Positions 1 to 5,449 of a DNA stretch of 7,837 nt are shown one piece after another. Every line of letters starts with the position of its first letter. Position 1 is the stretch's first letter. Both the position numbers and the translations under genes were made by a program. Origin of the DNA: Clostridiales bacterium UBA8960 (GTDB taxonomy: Bacteria; Bacillota; Clostridia; Peptostreptococcales; Acidaminobacteraceae); the NCBI GenBank assembly GCA_003482695.1, contig DMYC01000214.1, positions 1 through 7,837 on the forward strand, in the 5' to 3' direction. Below the pieces are notes generated by a model. That model had not been told where the DNA came from. It did no database searches and saw nothing but the letters and a program-made list of their open reading frames with translations.

Positions 1-194
1 TTCAAAAAAAGGTTGATAAAATCGACATTTTGCCATATCATAAAGCTGGGACTGAAAAATATTCTCAATTAAATCTAACTTATACGTTCGAAACCGTCCC
101 TGCGATGGCACCAGAACGCGCACTTGAGTTTGAAATGGAGATCAACAACGCACTTTCTATCTTAAAAGAACAAGCGTACAAAAGATCGGCTTAA
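1..194 (+). CDS. Glycyl-radical-enzyme activating protein (radical SAM), C-terminal fragment
   Basis: This is the last 63 codons of a gene that starts before the window; the frame begins at base 3 and ends at TAA 192-194. The fragment carries ILPYHKAGTEKYSQL, which matches the LPYHxxGxxKYxxL block near the C-terminus of pyruvate formate-lyase activating enzyme and related activases. In this family an iron-sulfur cluster and S-adenosylmethionine are used to place a glycyl radical on a partner enzyme under anaerobic conditions. The radical-SAM CxxxCxxC motif would lie upstream and cannot be seen. After the conserved block the tail (ETVPAMAPERALEFEMEINN) is not one I can tie to a particular glycyl-radical enzyme, so the partner (formate-lyase, diol dehydratase or another) is left open. 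A Crp/Fnr regulator follows on the same strand. Confidence 0.75.
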   Translation, partial: QKKVDKIDILPYHKAGTEKYSQLNLTYTFETVPAMAPERALEFEMEINNALSILKEQAYKRSA

Positions 195-273
195 TAGTGA
201 TATAGAATGGAATGGTGATTTTATCTTATCCGTAAAATGCAATCGCGAATCATGCATCAACTGTGGAAAACTA

Positions 274-945
274 ATGTGCATTCACAACATCCCCTTGCTG
301 TCTGGTCTGGACGATCTAGAAATCGAAAAGATCTCGGAAGGGGTTTCTTCGCATACTTATAAAAAAGGGGATGTCATTTTTAAACAAGGTGAACGTGCGA
401 ATAAACTATACATCGTTTGCTCGGGAAAAATGAAAATTTTTAAAAACATGCTCGAAGGAAAAGAGCAAATTTTATACATTTTGTCAGAGGGCGACTTCAT
501 AGGTGCCTTTAACCTGCTCAAAGCAGATGAGTTCGACTTCAGCGCGGTTGCACTTGAAGCGACTCAAATCAGCACACTTGAAAAAAGTGCGTTCGATAAA
601 ATCATGATTAGCAACCCCGAGATCACACTAAAAATCTTCGAAAAGGCTTATGAGCGCATCGTGAAAGCAGAGAGCCTCGTTGAACGTTTGTCCAGCAGTA
701 ACCCCGATGCGAAAGTGATCGGCTTGCTCATCGACCTTGTATCCGATTTCGGGAGTCCGACTGAAGAAGGCGGCATCTTGCTTGAACTCACCATGAGCCG
801 AGAGGAAATGGGAAGTTATGCAGGCATTGCACGGGAAACGATGTCAAGAAAGTTGCAGCTTTTCGATGAAATGGGTTTAATCAAATTAATTGGTGCAAAA
901 AAAATATTGGTTTATGATTTGGCAAAACTAAAAGCGATGATATAA
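274..945 (+). CDS. Crp/Fnr-family transcriptional regulator
   Basis: The product of 223 residues has the usual Crp/Fnr architecture. A cyclic-nucleotide-binding-like beta-roll spans about residues 5-115 (KKGDVIFKQGE, LYIVCSGKMKIF, LSEGDFIGAFNLL), a dimer helix about 116-145, and a winged helix-turn-helix about 145-223. The recognition helix contains E188-T-M-S-R192, the E..SR pattern that reads TTGAT-type half-sites in Fnr proteins. The ATG at 274 is the first canonical start and has only a weak GGA at 265-267. The same frame stays open upstream from 166, and the codons just before the ATG encode CNRESCINCGKLM. With Cys2 this gives C-x4-C-x2-C-x4-C, which looks like the N-terminal cysteine cluster of clostridial Fnr-like proteins. 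No ATG, GTG or TTG lies in that extension, so the true start may be non-canonical or the sequence may hold a frameshift. The neighbouring activase gene suggests a role in anaerobic metabolism, which is inference. A terminator follows directly. Confidence 0.85.
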   Translation: MCIHNIPLLSGLDDLEIEKISEGVSSHTYKKGDVIFKQGERANKLYIVCSGKMKIFKNMLEGKEQILYILSEGDFIGAFNLLKADEFDFSAVALEATQISTLEKSAFDKIMISNPEITLKIFEKAYERIVKAESLVERLSSSNPDAKVIGLLIDLVSDFGSPTEEGGILLELTMSREEMGSYAGIARETMSRKLQLFDEMGLIKLIGAKKILVYDLAKLKAMI

Positions 946-959
946 TTAAATAGGCAACA

Positions 960-993
960 AAAAAGGTGCCCTCAACGATGAGCGCACCTTTTT
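960..993 (+). terminator. Intrinsic terminator after the Crp/Fnr gene
   Basis: AAAAAGGTGC (960-969) pairs with GCACCTTTTT (984-993). Inside this, after one C-C mismatch, CTCA (971-974) pairs with TGAG (979-982) around an ACGA tetraloop. The U-run ends the stem on the plus strand, and the A-run on the other side means it could also work on the minus strand. It starts 14 bases after the regulator stop codon. Confidence 0.88.
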
Positions 994-1031
994 ATGTATT
1001 TGTGAGACTTAAAAGCCGCACGATACCTGTA

Positions 1032-1090
1032 TACCCACTCACACTAAAAATAATCAATAGATTTTTGTGAATAGTGTGGACAAGTGGGTA
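1032..1090. repeat. Large imperfect inverted repeat upstream of cysS
   Basis: The left arm TACCCACTCACACTA (1032-1046) pairs with TAGTGTG (1072-1078) and AGTGGGTA (1083-1090), with a four-base bulge (GACA, 1079-1082) in the right arm. A weaker inner pairing is possible between AAAAAT (1046-1051) and ATTTTT (1061-1066). There is no U-run after it on the plus strand, so it does not look like a terminator. It lies 92 bases before the cysS start. I find no T-box sequence (GGTGGNACCGCG type) in the region 994-1182, and no convincing gene. The function is unknown: candidates are an RNA leader structure, a small RNA, a protein-binding site or a decayed mobile element. Confidence 0.6.
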
Positions 1091-1182
1091 AGAATGCCTA
1101 AACGACTGCCTGAAACCGATTTGCTGAGCCAATCTTGACATTTTCAAGGATTTTATGATATGTATAACGGGGAGGAAAATAA

Positions 1183-2592
1183 ATGAAACTTTATAATTCA
1201 ATTTCGAGAAGCATCGAAGAATTTATACCCTACGAAGGGAAAACGGTCAGACTATATACTTGTGGCCCAACGGTGTATAACTATGCACATATTGGCAATT
1301 TAAGAACTTACATTCACGAAGACATCCTCGAAAAATCCTTAGATTTTTTAGGTTATGACGTAAAACGTGTCATGAACATCACTGATGTAGGCCATCTTGA
1401 ATCGGATGCAGATGAGGGCGAAGATAAAATGCTCAAAGGCGCACTTAGAGAGAATAAAACAGTGTGGCAAGTGGCAGAGTATTATACTGAAGCGTTTTTT
1501 AAGGACTGCGAAAAATTAAATATCAAGAAACCTGCGGTTATTGCGAAAGCGACAGATTATGTTGCGCAGTACATTGACTTCATAAAAGCACTGGAAGAAA
1601 AGGGATACACTTATTTTGCAAACGGAAACGTCTATTTTGACATATCAAAGTTTCCAAGATACACGCAACTTTCAAAGATGAACATCGACGATCTCAGAAT
1701 CGCACATAGAGACGATGTGGAAGAAGACCTTCACAAAAAAAACCCGCAAGATTTCGTACTTTGGTTCACCAAATCCAAGTTTGAGAATCAAGCCATGAAG
1801 TGGGAATCGCCATGGGGTGTTGGTTATCCGGGATGGCACATAGAATGTTCCGTCATATCGCTTACCAATCTTGGGGAACAGTTGGATATACATTGTGGTG
1901 GAGTGGATCATATACCGGTTCATCATACAAATGAAATCGCACAAACAGAAAGTTTTACAGGCAAACCTTGGACGAAGTATTGGTGGCATGCTGAGTTTTT
2001 AATCGACAACAGCGGCAAGATGAGCAAGTCGTCAGGTGAATTTTTAACAGTCTCTTTACTCGAGAAGAAGAATTTTGACCCGCTAGCTTACCGCTATTTT
2101 GTACTAAATTCACACTATCGTAAACAGTTGGCATTCAGTTTTGAATCACTTGAAATGGCACAAAATGCGTACCAAAAGCTTAGAAAAAGAACGTCGGCTT
2201 ATATCGGTTCCACTGTTTCGAACGAAGTGCTATCTGACGCTGCAACGGCTTTACTGAAAGCTTTTGAAGACCATCTAGCCGACGATTTAAACACGGCAAA
2301 TGCCGTCACAGTGCTATACGACGTACTAAAATCGGATTTGTCAGATGGTGAAAAAGCCAAACTCATCGACACCATTGATGGCGTGTTGTCACTCGATTTG
2401 CTAAAGCCGGTGACTGACCTTTCTGCTGATGTAGGAGAAGATGAAGTGGCATGGATTGAAGCGCAACTCGTTTTGAGAGCAGAGGCCAAAAGGAATAAAG
2501 ACTGGGCAACTGCGGATCAAATCAGGGATGCCTTTAAAGAAAAAGGCATTACGATAATCGACACACCTGAAGGCGCGTCGTGGCGTAAATAA
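1183..2592 (+). CDS. cysS: Cysteinyl-tRNA synthetase
   Basis: This class I aminoacyl-tRNA synthetase (469 residues, the normal family length) charges tRNA-Cys with cysteine in the cytoplasm. The N-terminal LYTCGPTVYNYAHIGNLRTY holds Cys27 and the HIGN signature (36-39), and the KMSKS signature is at 279-283 (SGKMSKSSGEF). The zinc-site residues expected for the family are present: Cys27, Cys222 (GWHIECS), and His247 and Glu251 in VHHTNEIAQTE. CGGVDHIPVHHTNEIAQ is the clostridial form of this block. The C-terminal anticodon-binding helical region runs from about residue 300, ending with the ...RNKDWATADQIRDAFKEKGI segment typical of CysRS. The start is supported by GGGGAGG at 1169-1175, seven bases before the ATG. 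The gene sits alone between two terminators rather than in the cysE/cysS/mrnC/rlmB group common in Firmicutes. No key residue is missing. Confidence 0.97.
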   Translation: MKLYNSISRSIEEFIPYEGKTVRLYTCGPTVYNYAHIGNLRTYIHEDILEKSLDFLGYDVKRVMNITDVGHLESDADEGEDKMLKGALRENKTVWQVAEYYTEAFFKDCEKLNIKKPAVIAKATDYVAQYIDFIKALEEKGYTYFANGNVYFDISKFPRYTQLSKMNIDDLRIAHRDDVEEDLHKKNPQDFVLWFTKSKFENQAMKWESPWGVGYPGWHIECSVISLTNLGEQLDIHCGGVDHIPVHHTNEIAQTESFTGKPWTKYWWHAEFLIDNSGKMSKSSGEFLTVSLLEKKNFDPLAYRYFVLNSHYRKQLAFSFESLEMAQNAYQKLRKRTSAYIGSTVSNEVLSDAATALLKAFEDHLADDLNTANAVTVLYDVLKSDLSDGEKAKLIDTIDGVLSLDLLKPVTDLSADVGEDEVAWIEAQLVLRAEAKRNKDWATADQIRDAFKEKGITIIDTPEGASWRK

Positions 2593-2600
2593 ACCAAAAT

Positions 2601-2645
2601 AAAAGCTGGTATAAAATGTTCTGAGCATTTTACTACCAGCTTTTT
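2601..2645. terminator. Bidirectional terminator between cysS and the hemerythrin gene
   Basis: AAAAGCTGGTA (2601-2611) plus TAAAATG (2612-2618) pair with CATTTTA (2626-2632) and TACCAGCTTTT (2634-2644). The only break in the 18-bp stem is a bulged C at 2633, and the loop is seven bases (TTCTGAG). A T-run follows on the plus strand, and on the minus strand the end reads CTTTTATTTT. It lies between the convergent stop codons of cysS (2592) and the hemerythrin gene (2657), so it most likely serves both. Confidence 0.9.
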
Positions 2646-2656
2646 AGCGCATCTCT

Positions 2657-3076
2657 TTAGTTGTGATAATAATCGCGTTGTAAAATATATTTGGCTGCTT
2701 CCGTGTCGTGCTTTCTTATATGATCAAAATAAGTCTGCTCAATTAATCGATCCAATTCGGATGCATGCGCTTTCGATTCGGGATCGCTTACGATGCGGTT
2801 GATCAGTCTAGTAAATTCCTTGAGTAGCCTAGCGTGTTGTCTTTTGTGTTCGTTATAGTTATTGAAGTTGCTGTATAGCTGCATCATTTCTTCGAGTTCA
2901 AAGTGTGCAAAAATGACGTTTTCCAGCGATTTTGCAGCTTCTATTATCTTATTGTGGTCGTCATTTCGTAAGATTAGATTGCTTAAGGTTTGCGCTGTTT
3001 TGACGATTGTGTGATTATCGTTATCAACATTAGCATGGTCAGTCTTTAACGATTCATCCCATTTATAAATGTGCAT
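2657..3076 (-). CDS. Bacteriohemerythrin (di-iron oxygen-binding protein)
   Basis: This 139-residue single-domain protein belongs to the hemerythrin four-helix bundle family, which binds oxygen reversibly at a di-iron centre. All seven expected ligands can be placed: His22 (VDNDNH), His58 and Glu62 (HFELE), His77 and His81 (HKRQH), and His119 and Asp124 (HIRKHD). The N-terminus YKWDESLKTDHANVDNDNH fits the family start. There is no signal peptide and no membrane segment, so it should be cytoplasmic. The start codon is supported by GGGAGGTG (3089-3082 on the minus strand) about seven bases upstream. In an anaerobe such proteins are thought to deliver, store or scavenge oxygen; whether this one protects oxygen-sensitive enzymes such as glycyl-radical systems is inference. 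It is transcribed divergently from the CoA-transferase genes and shares their intergenic region. Confidence 0.93.
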   Translation of the reverse strand: MHIYKWDESLKTDHANVDNDNHTIVKTAQTLSNLILRNDDHNKIIEAAKSLENVIFAHFELEEMMQLYSNFNNYNEHKRQHARLLKEFTRLINRIVSDPESKAHASELDRLIEQTYFDHIRKHDTEAAKYILQRDYYHN

Positions 3077-3134
3077 TACTTCACCTCCCGTTTTTTATTC
3101 ATACCCGATATTATGTCAATCTAACAGAAGATTC

Positions 3135-3164
3135 ATCCATTTGCAAAAGTGTAGACAAATGGAT
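3135..3164. repeat. Perfect 9-bp inverted repeat within the enhancer-like cluster
   Basis: ATCCATTTG (3135-3143) is the exact reverse complement of CAAATGGAT (3156-3164), with a 12-base spacer. Centre-to-centre distance is 21 bases, two helical turns, which suits a dimeric DNA-binding protein contacting one face. The right arm is part of the ATGGATAC element family. Confidence 0.7.
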
Positions 3165-3170
3165 ACAAAA
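3149..3170 (+). repeat. 22-bp direct repeat, copy 1
   Basis: This begins GTGTAG and contains the core ATGGATAC. It matches 19 of 22 bases of the copy at 3211-3232, which starts 62 bases downstream (about six helical turns). The shared GTGTAG lies outside the ten-base core, so the repeated unit is longer than the core alone. Confidence 0.75.
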
Positions 3171-3210
3171 CGCGTCAAATATCATCAGGTACAACTCAAA
3201 AATGGGTATT

Positions 3211-3232
3211 GTGTAGCCAGATGGATACGAAA
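3211..3232 (+). repeat. 22-bp direct repeat, copy 2
   Basis: GTGTAG followed by the core ATGGATAC and AAA, differing from the copy at 3149-3170 at three positions. It probably represents a second binding site for the same regulator. Confidence 0.75.
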
Positions 3233-3241
3233 TTGACAATA

Positions 3242-3259
3242 TGTATCCGAATGGGTACA
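3242..3259. repeat. 18-bp near-palindrome nearest the sigma-54 promoter
   Basis: TGTATCC-GAAT-GGGTACA: the seven-base arms are reverse complements except for one position. It combines a minus-strand GGATAC and a plus-strand GGGTAC back to back, and is the most compact dyad in the cluster. It ends 62 bases before the -24 element. Confidence 0.65.
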
Positions 3260-3321
3260 AATTTTCTTATCGATCGACTGTTGGCCATTCGACTTTGCTG
3301 CAAAACCAATGCCTGTGGATT

Positions 3322-3337
3322 TGGCACATCTTTTGCT
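3322..3337 (+). promoter_or_regulatory. Sigma-54 (-24/-12) promoter of the CoA-transferase operon
   Basis: TGGCACATCTTTTGCT matches the sigma-54 consensus TGGCAC-N5-TTGCW exactly. The invariant GG (3323-3324) and GC (3335-3336) are separated by ten bases. Transcription should start near 3348, leaving a leader of about 25 bases that includes AAGGAGGT (3360-3367). No competing -35/-10 pair stands out here. Expression should therefore need RpoN and an ATP-driven activator. Confidence 0.92.
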
Positions 3338-3372
3338 TATATAGAAGGGTATAGGGATCAAGGAGGTCGTGT

Positions 3373-4020
3373 ATGAAAAAAGTCATTACGATGGATGAGG
3401 CATTAAATCATATTGAAGATGGTATGACAGTTATGATCGGAGGTTTTCTAGCGTGCGGAAGCCCGCACAAGATCATCGATGCGATCATAGAAAAGGGCAT
3501 AAAAGACTTGACGATTATTGGCAATGACACAGGGTTTGTCGATCGAGGCATTGGGAAGCTCGTCGTCAGTGGACAAGCCAAAAAAGTGATCGTCTCACAC
3601 ATTGGCACAAACAAGGAAACGGGCAGATTGATGAACGAGGGCAAGCTCGATGTTGAGCTGGTCCCACAAGGCACACTTGCAGAACAAGTTAGAGCAGGTG
3701 GTGCAGGACTTGGTGGTGTACTCACACCGATTGGTGTTGGAACGCCTGTAGCAGAAGGCAAAGATCACCTGATTATCGATGGAAAGACATTTTTGCTTGA
3801 GAAAGCATTGAAAGCGGATGTGGCATTAATTTTCGGATCCAAGGTGGATGAAAAAGGCAACATTTATTATCACGAGTCCACGAGAAACTTTAACCCCCTT
3901 ATGGCAACAGCAGCGGAAACCGTCATCGTTGAAGCGGAAGAACTCGTCAAGGTCGGAGAGATTGACCCGCACTTGGTGATGACACCGGGACTATTTGTCA
4001 AATATATCGTAAAGCCATAG
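3373..4020 (+). CDS. atoD: Acetoacetate/butyrate-type CoA-transferase, subunit A
   Basis: This 215-residue protein is the alpha subunit of a family I (3-oxoacid) CoA-transferase, with normal length. The family signature is at the N-terminus: DGMTVMIGGFLACGSP (about residues 16-31). Further family blocks are PQGTLAEQVRAGGAGLGGVLTP, with the glycine-rich turn, and VDEKGNIYYHESTRNFNP. It resembles CtfA of Clostridium acetobutylicum along its whole length as far as I can recall that sequence. With its partner it should move CoA between acyl-CoA and a free acid such as acetoacetate, butyrate or acetate. The exact substrate pair cannot be read from sequence. AAGGAGGT five bases before the ATG gives a strong start. 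It is the first gene after the sigma-54 promoter, so its expression is expected to depend on an activator. No thiolase, decarboxylase or dehydrogenase gene accompanies the pair here. Confidence 0.93.
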   Translation: MKKVITMDEALNHIEDGMTVMIGGFLACGSPHKIIDAIIEKGIKDLTIIGNDTGFVDRGIGKLVVSGQAKKVIVSHIGTNKETGRLMNEGKLDVELVPQGTLAEQVRAGGAGLGGVLTPIGVGTPVAEGKDHLIIDGKTFLLEKALKADVALIFGSKVDEKGNIYYHESTRNFNPLMATAAETVIVEAEELVKVGEIDPHLVMTPGLFVKYIVKP

Positions 4021-4029
4021 GAGGCATGT

Positions 4030-4677
4030 ATGGACGCTAAAGATATTATCGCAAAACGTGTAGCAAAAGAATTTAAAGATGGCGATGTCGTAAATTTAGG
4101 TATAGGGCTACCAACCCTTGTTCCTAATTTTATAGAGGAGGGTGTGGAGATTATTCTACACTCGGAAAATGGGTTTACAGGAATCGGTCCTGCACCGGAT
4201 GAAGACAATATCGATATGAATCTGGTCAACGCAGGTGGTCAACCTGTAAGCATCATGCCAGGCGGCGTATTTTTCGACAGTTCGATGTCATTCACGATTA
4301 TTCGTGGCGGACATCTGGATGCCACCGTACTCGGGGCGTTACAAGTGGATGAAGAAGGCAACCTTGCAAACTGGATGATTCCAGGCAAGCTCGTCCCAGG
4401 TATGGGCGGTGCTATGGATCTCGTCGGTGGGGCTAAAAAAGTCATCGTTGCGATGACGCATACGGCTAAGGGCGAGATCAAAATCTTAAAGAGGTGTACG
4501 TTACCACTTACTGGAGCAAAGAAAGTCAGCAAGATTATCACAGAGATGGGCGTTATCGAAGTTACACCAGAGGGCCTTGTGCTAATGGAGTATAACCCGG
4601 AATATACCATCGAGGAAATCAAAGCGGCAACTGAAGCAACACTGATCCTCTCAAAAGATTTGAAAGAAATGATTTAA
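4030..4677 (+). CDS. atoA: Acetoacetate/butyrate-type CoA-transferase, subunit B
   Basis: This 215-residue beta subunit carries the catalytic signature ILHSENGFTGIGPAP. Glu46 in SENG is the residue that forms the glutamyl-CoA thioester in this family. VNLGIGLPT, NAGGQPVSIMPGGVFFDSS, IRGGHLDATVLGALQVDE and GMGGAMDLVGGAKKVIVAM are further hallmarks, close to CtfB/AtoA. Together with subunit A it would form the heteromeric cytoplasmic enzyme. The two genes are translationally close: GGAGG (4020-4024) begins at the last base of the subunit A stop codon, and the ATG lies nine bases after that stop. A terminator follows, so the operon appears to consist of these two genes only. The sequence is intact, with no missing motif. 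Confidence 0.94.
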   Translation: MDAKDIIAKRVAKEFKDGDVVNLGIGLPTLVPNFIEEGVEIILHSENGFTGIGPAPDEDNIDMNLVNAGGQPVSIMPGGVFFDSSMSFTIIRGGHLDATVLGALQVDEEGNLANWMIPGKLVPGMGGAMDLVGGAKKVIVAMTHTAKGEIKILKRCTLPLTGAKKVSKIITEMGVIEVTPEGLVLMEYNPEYTIEEIKAATEATLILSKDLKEMI

Positions 4678-4684
4678 CACCCTT

Positions 4685-4711
4685 AAAGGAGTCGCAAATG
4701 CGGCTCCTTTT
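4685..4711 (+). terminator. Intrinsic terminator after the CoA-transferase genes
   Basis: AAAGGAGTCGC (4685-4695) pairs with GCGGCTCCTTT (4700-4710) around an AAAT tetraloop, with one T-G wobble. AACAC (4676-4680) and GTGTT (4712-4716) could extend the stem beyond an internal loop. The trailing TTTTGTGTT is a modest U-rich tail. It begins eight bases after the subunit B stop codon. Confidence 0.85.
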
Positions 4712-4712
4712 G

Positions 4713-4721
4713 TGTTATAGT
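4713..4721 (+). promoter_or_regulatory. Possible extended -10 promoter for the HAD-activator operon
   Basis: TGTTATAGT fits the TGn-TATAAT extended -10 pattern with one mismatch in the hexamer; no good -35 lies at normal spacing. Start would be near 4728, about 25 bases before the HAD start codon. It directly follows the terminator stem. It is the best candidate I see for driving the second transcription unit, but the match is short. Confidence 0.3.
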
Positions 4722-4752
4722 AATATCGAAAAGGTTAATAACAGGAGGCAAC

Positions 4753-5439
4753 ATGACGATTCAATATGCACTTTTCGATTTTGACGGCACACTCATCGAT
4801 TCCAACGAAGCGGTGATTTCATCGCTAAACCATGTCGCCATTAACTTTAGAGGCACGCCTTTTGGTGAGGATGAACTCAATTTGATATTGGGCAAGCCCA
4901 TCGTGGACCAAATGGCCATTTTATCAGTAGAAAAAGTCGATTTGCTCGTGGAACAATATCGACTTGAGTATAGGCGCGTCATGGATGCGCTGACTAAAAT
5001 ATACGATGGCGTTATTGAGATGCTCACTGAAATAAAAGCGCTGGGTATTTATACTGGCGTCGTTTCGAATAAGGGAAGGCGTGGCATTGACCACGGCGTC
5101 CATCAATTCGATCTGCATGATCTGATCGATGTGACGGTATCACTGGATGATGTGAACACGCCAAAACCACATGAAGAGGGCCTCTATAAAGCGGTTCATC
5201 TGATCCATAAGAAATTTGGACTAAACCAACCGAGCGATTCCGACATGAAAAAGATCATGAAAAGGACCGTATTCGTAGGCGACAGCGGGCATGACATCGA
5301 GACTGCCAAAAATGCAGCCTGTCTTTCCGTTTTGGTGGACTGGACGTTGATTGATATGAAGCAACTCATGAAACTGAATCCGGATTATGTGATCGATTCA
5401 CCCGGCGCACTTCTCAAAATCATTCGCAGCCTAACATGA
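4753..5439 (+). CDS. HAD-superfamily phosphatase, phosphoglycolate-phosphatase/PpaX-like
   Basis: This 228-residue haloacid-dehalogenase-type hydrolase has all four catalytic motifs. Motif I is FDFDGTL with nucleophile Asp9 and acid/base Asp11, motif II is Ser105 (VVSNK), motif III is Lys138 (TPKPHEEGL), and motif IV is VGDSGHDIETAKNA with Asp177 and Asp181. A helical cap inserted after motif I (about residues 17-85) puts it in the Gph/PpaX subgroup. These enzymes remove phosphate from small molecules such as phosphoglycolate, pyrophosphate or sugar phosphates; the substrate here is not predictable. The start is supported by AGGAGG (4743-4748). Its stop lies ten bases before the sigma-54 activator gene, so the two are probably cotranscribed. 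An insertion-like polar stretch (about 156-170, GLNQPSDSDMKKIMK) separates motifs III and IV. Confidence 0.88.
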   Translation: MTIQYALFDFDGTLIDSNEAVISSLNHVAINFRGTPFGEDELNLILGKPIVDQMAILSVEKVDLLVEQYRLEYRRVMDALTKIYDGVIEMLTEIKALGIYTGVVSNKGRRGIDHGVHQFDLHDLIDVTVSLDDVNTPKPHEEGLYKAVHLIHKKFGLNQPSDSDMKKIMKRTVFVGDSGHDIETAKNAACLSVLVDWTLIDMKQLMKLNPDYVIDSPGALLKIIRSLT

Positions 5440-5449
5440 TGGAGGAGAT

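Larger units (their letters stand above)
3131..3259. promoter_or_regulatory. Cluster of ATGGRTAC-type repeats, probable sigma-54 enhancer (upstream activating) sites
   Basis: Four plus-strand copies of a ten-base element are visible: AAATGGATAC (3157-3166), AAATGGGTAT (3200-3209), AGATGGATAC (3219-3228) and GAATGGGTAC (3249-3258). Two minus-strand relatives read CAAATGGAT (3143-3135) and GGATAC (3248-3243). Intervals between the plus-strand copies are 43, 19 and 30 bases, close to whole helical turns. The cluster lies about 90-215 bases upstream of the transcription start predicted from the -24/-12 promoter at 3322-3337, the usual place for binding sites of a sigma-54 activator. The activator encoded at 5450-6850 is the obvious candidate to bind them, but that is inference. 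The cluster is also upstream of the divergent hemerythrin gene. Confidence 0.7.

Noticed and set aside
1133..1149. CTTGACATTTTCAAG as an Fnr box.
   Set aside because: The TTGA and TCAA halves are separated by five bases instead of the six in TTGATnnnnATCAA, so the halves are out of register.
1135..1164. TTGACA at 1135-1140 as a -35 box for cysS.
   Set aside because: No good -10 lies at 16-18 bases (GATATG or TATGTA are weak), and the start would fall on the ribosome-binding site. TATGAT (1154) and TATAAC (1163) are at wrong spacings of 13 and 22.
994..1182. T-box riboswitch before cysS.
   Set aside because: The region is short, has no antiterminator sequence of the GGTGGNACCGCG type, and no terminator hairpin with U-run before the start codon.
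992..1201. Minus-strand open frame of 69 codons between the Crp/Fnr gene and cysS.
   Set aside because: No ribosome-binding site, no recognisable protein features, and it overlaps the terminator and the inverted repeat.
3098..3119. Minus-strand TTGACA (3119-3114) as a hemerythrin promoter.
   Set aside because: At 16-base spacing the -10 would be TAAAAA and transcription would begin inside the GGGAGG ribosome site, so it is probably chance.
3282..3299. TGGCCATTCGACTTTGCT resembles a second sigma-54 promoter upstream of the CoA-transferase genes.
   Set aside because: The GG (3283-3284) and GC (3297-3298) are 12 bases apart instead of 10, which sigma-54 does not tolerate well; the site at 3322-3337 has perfect spacing.
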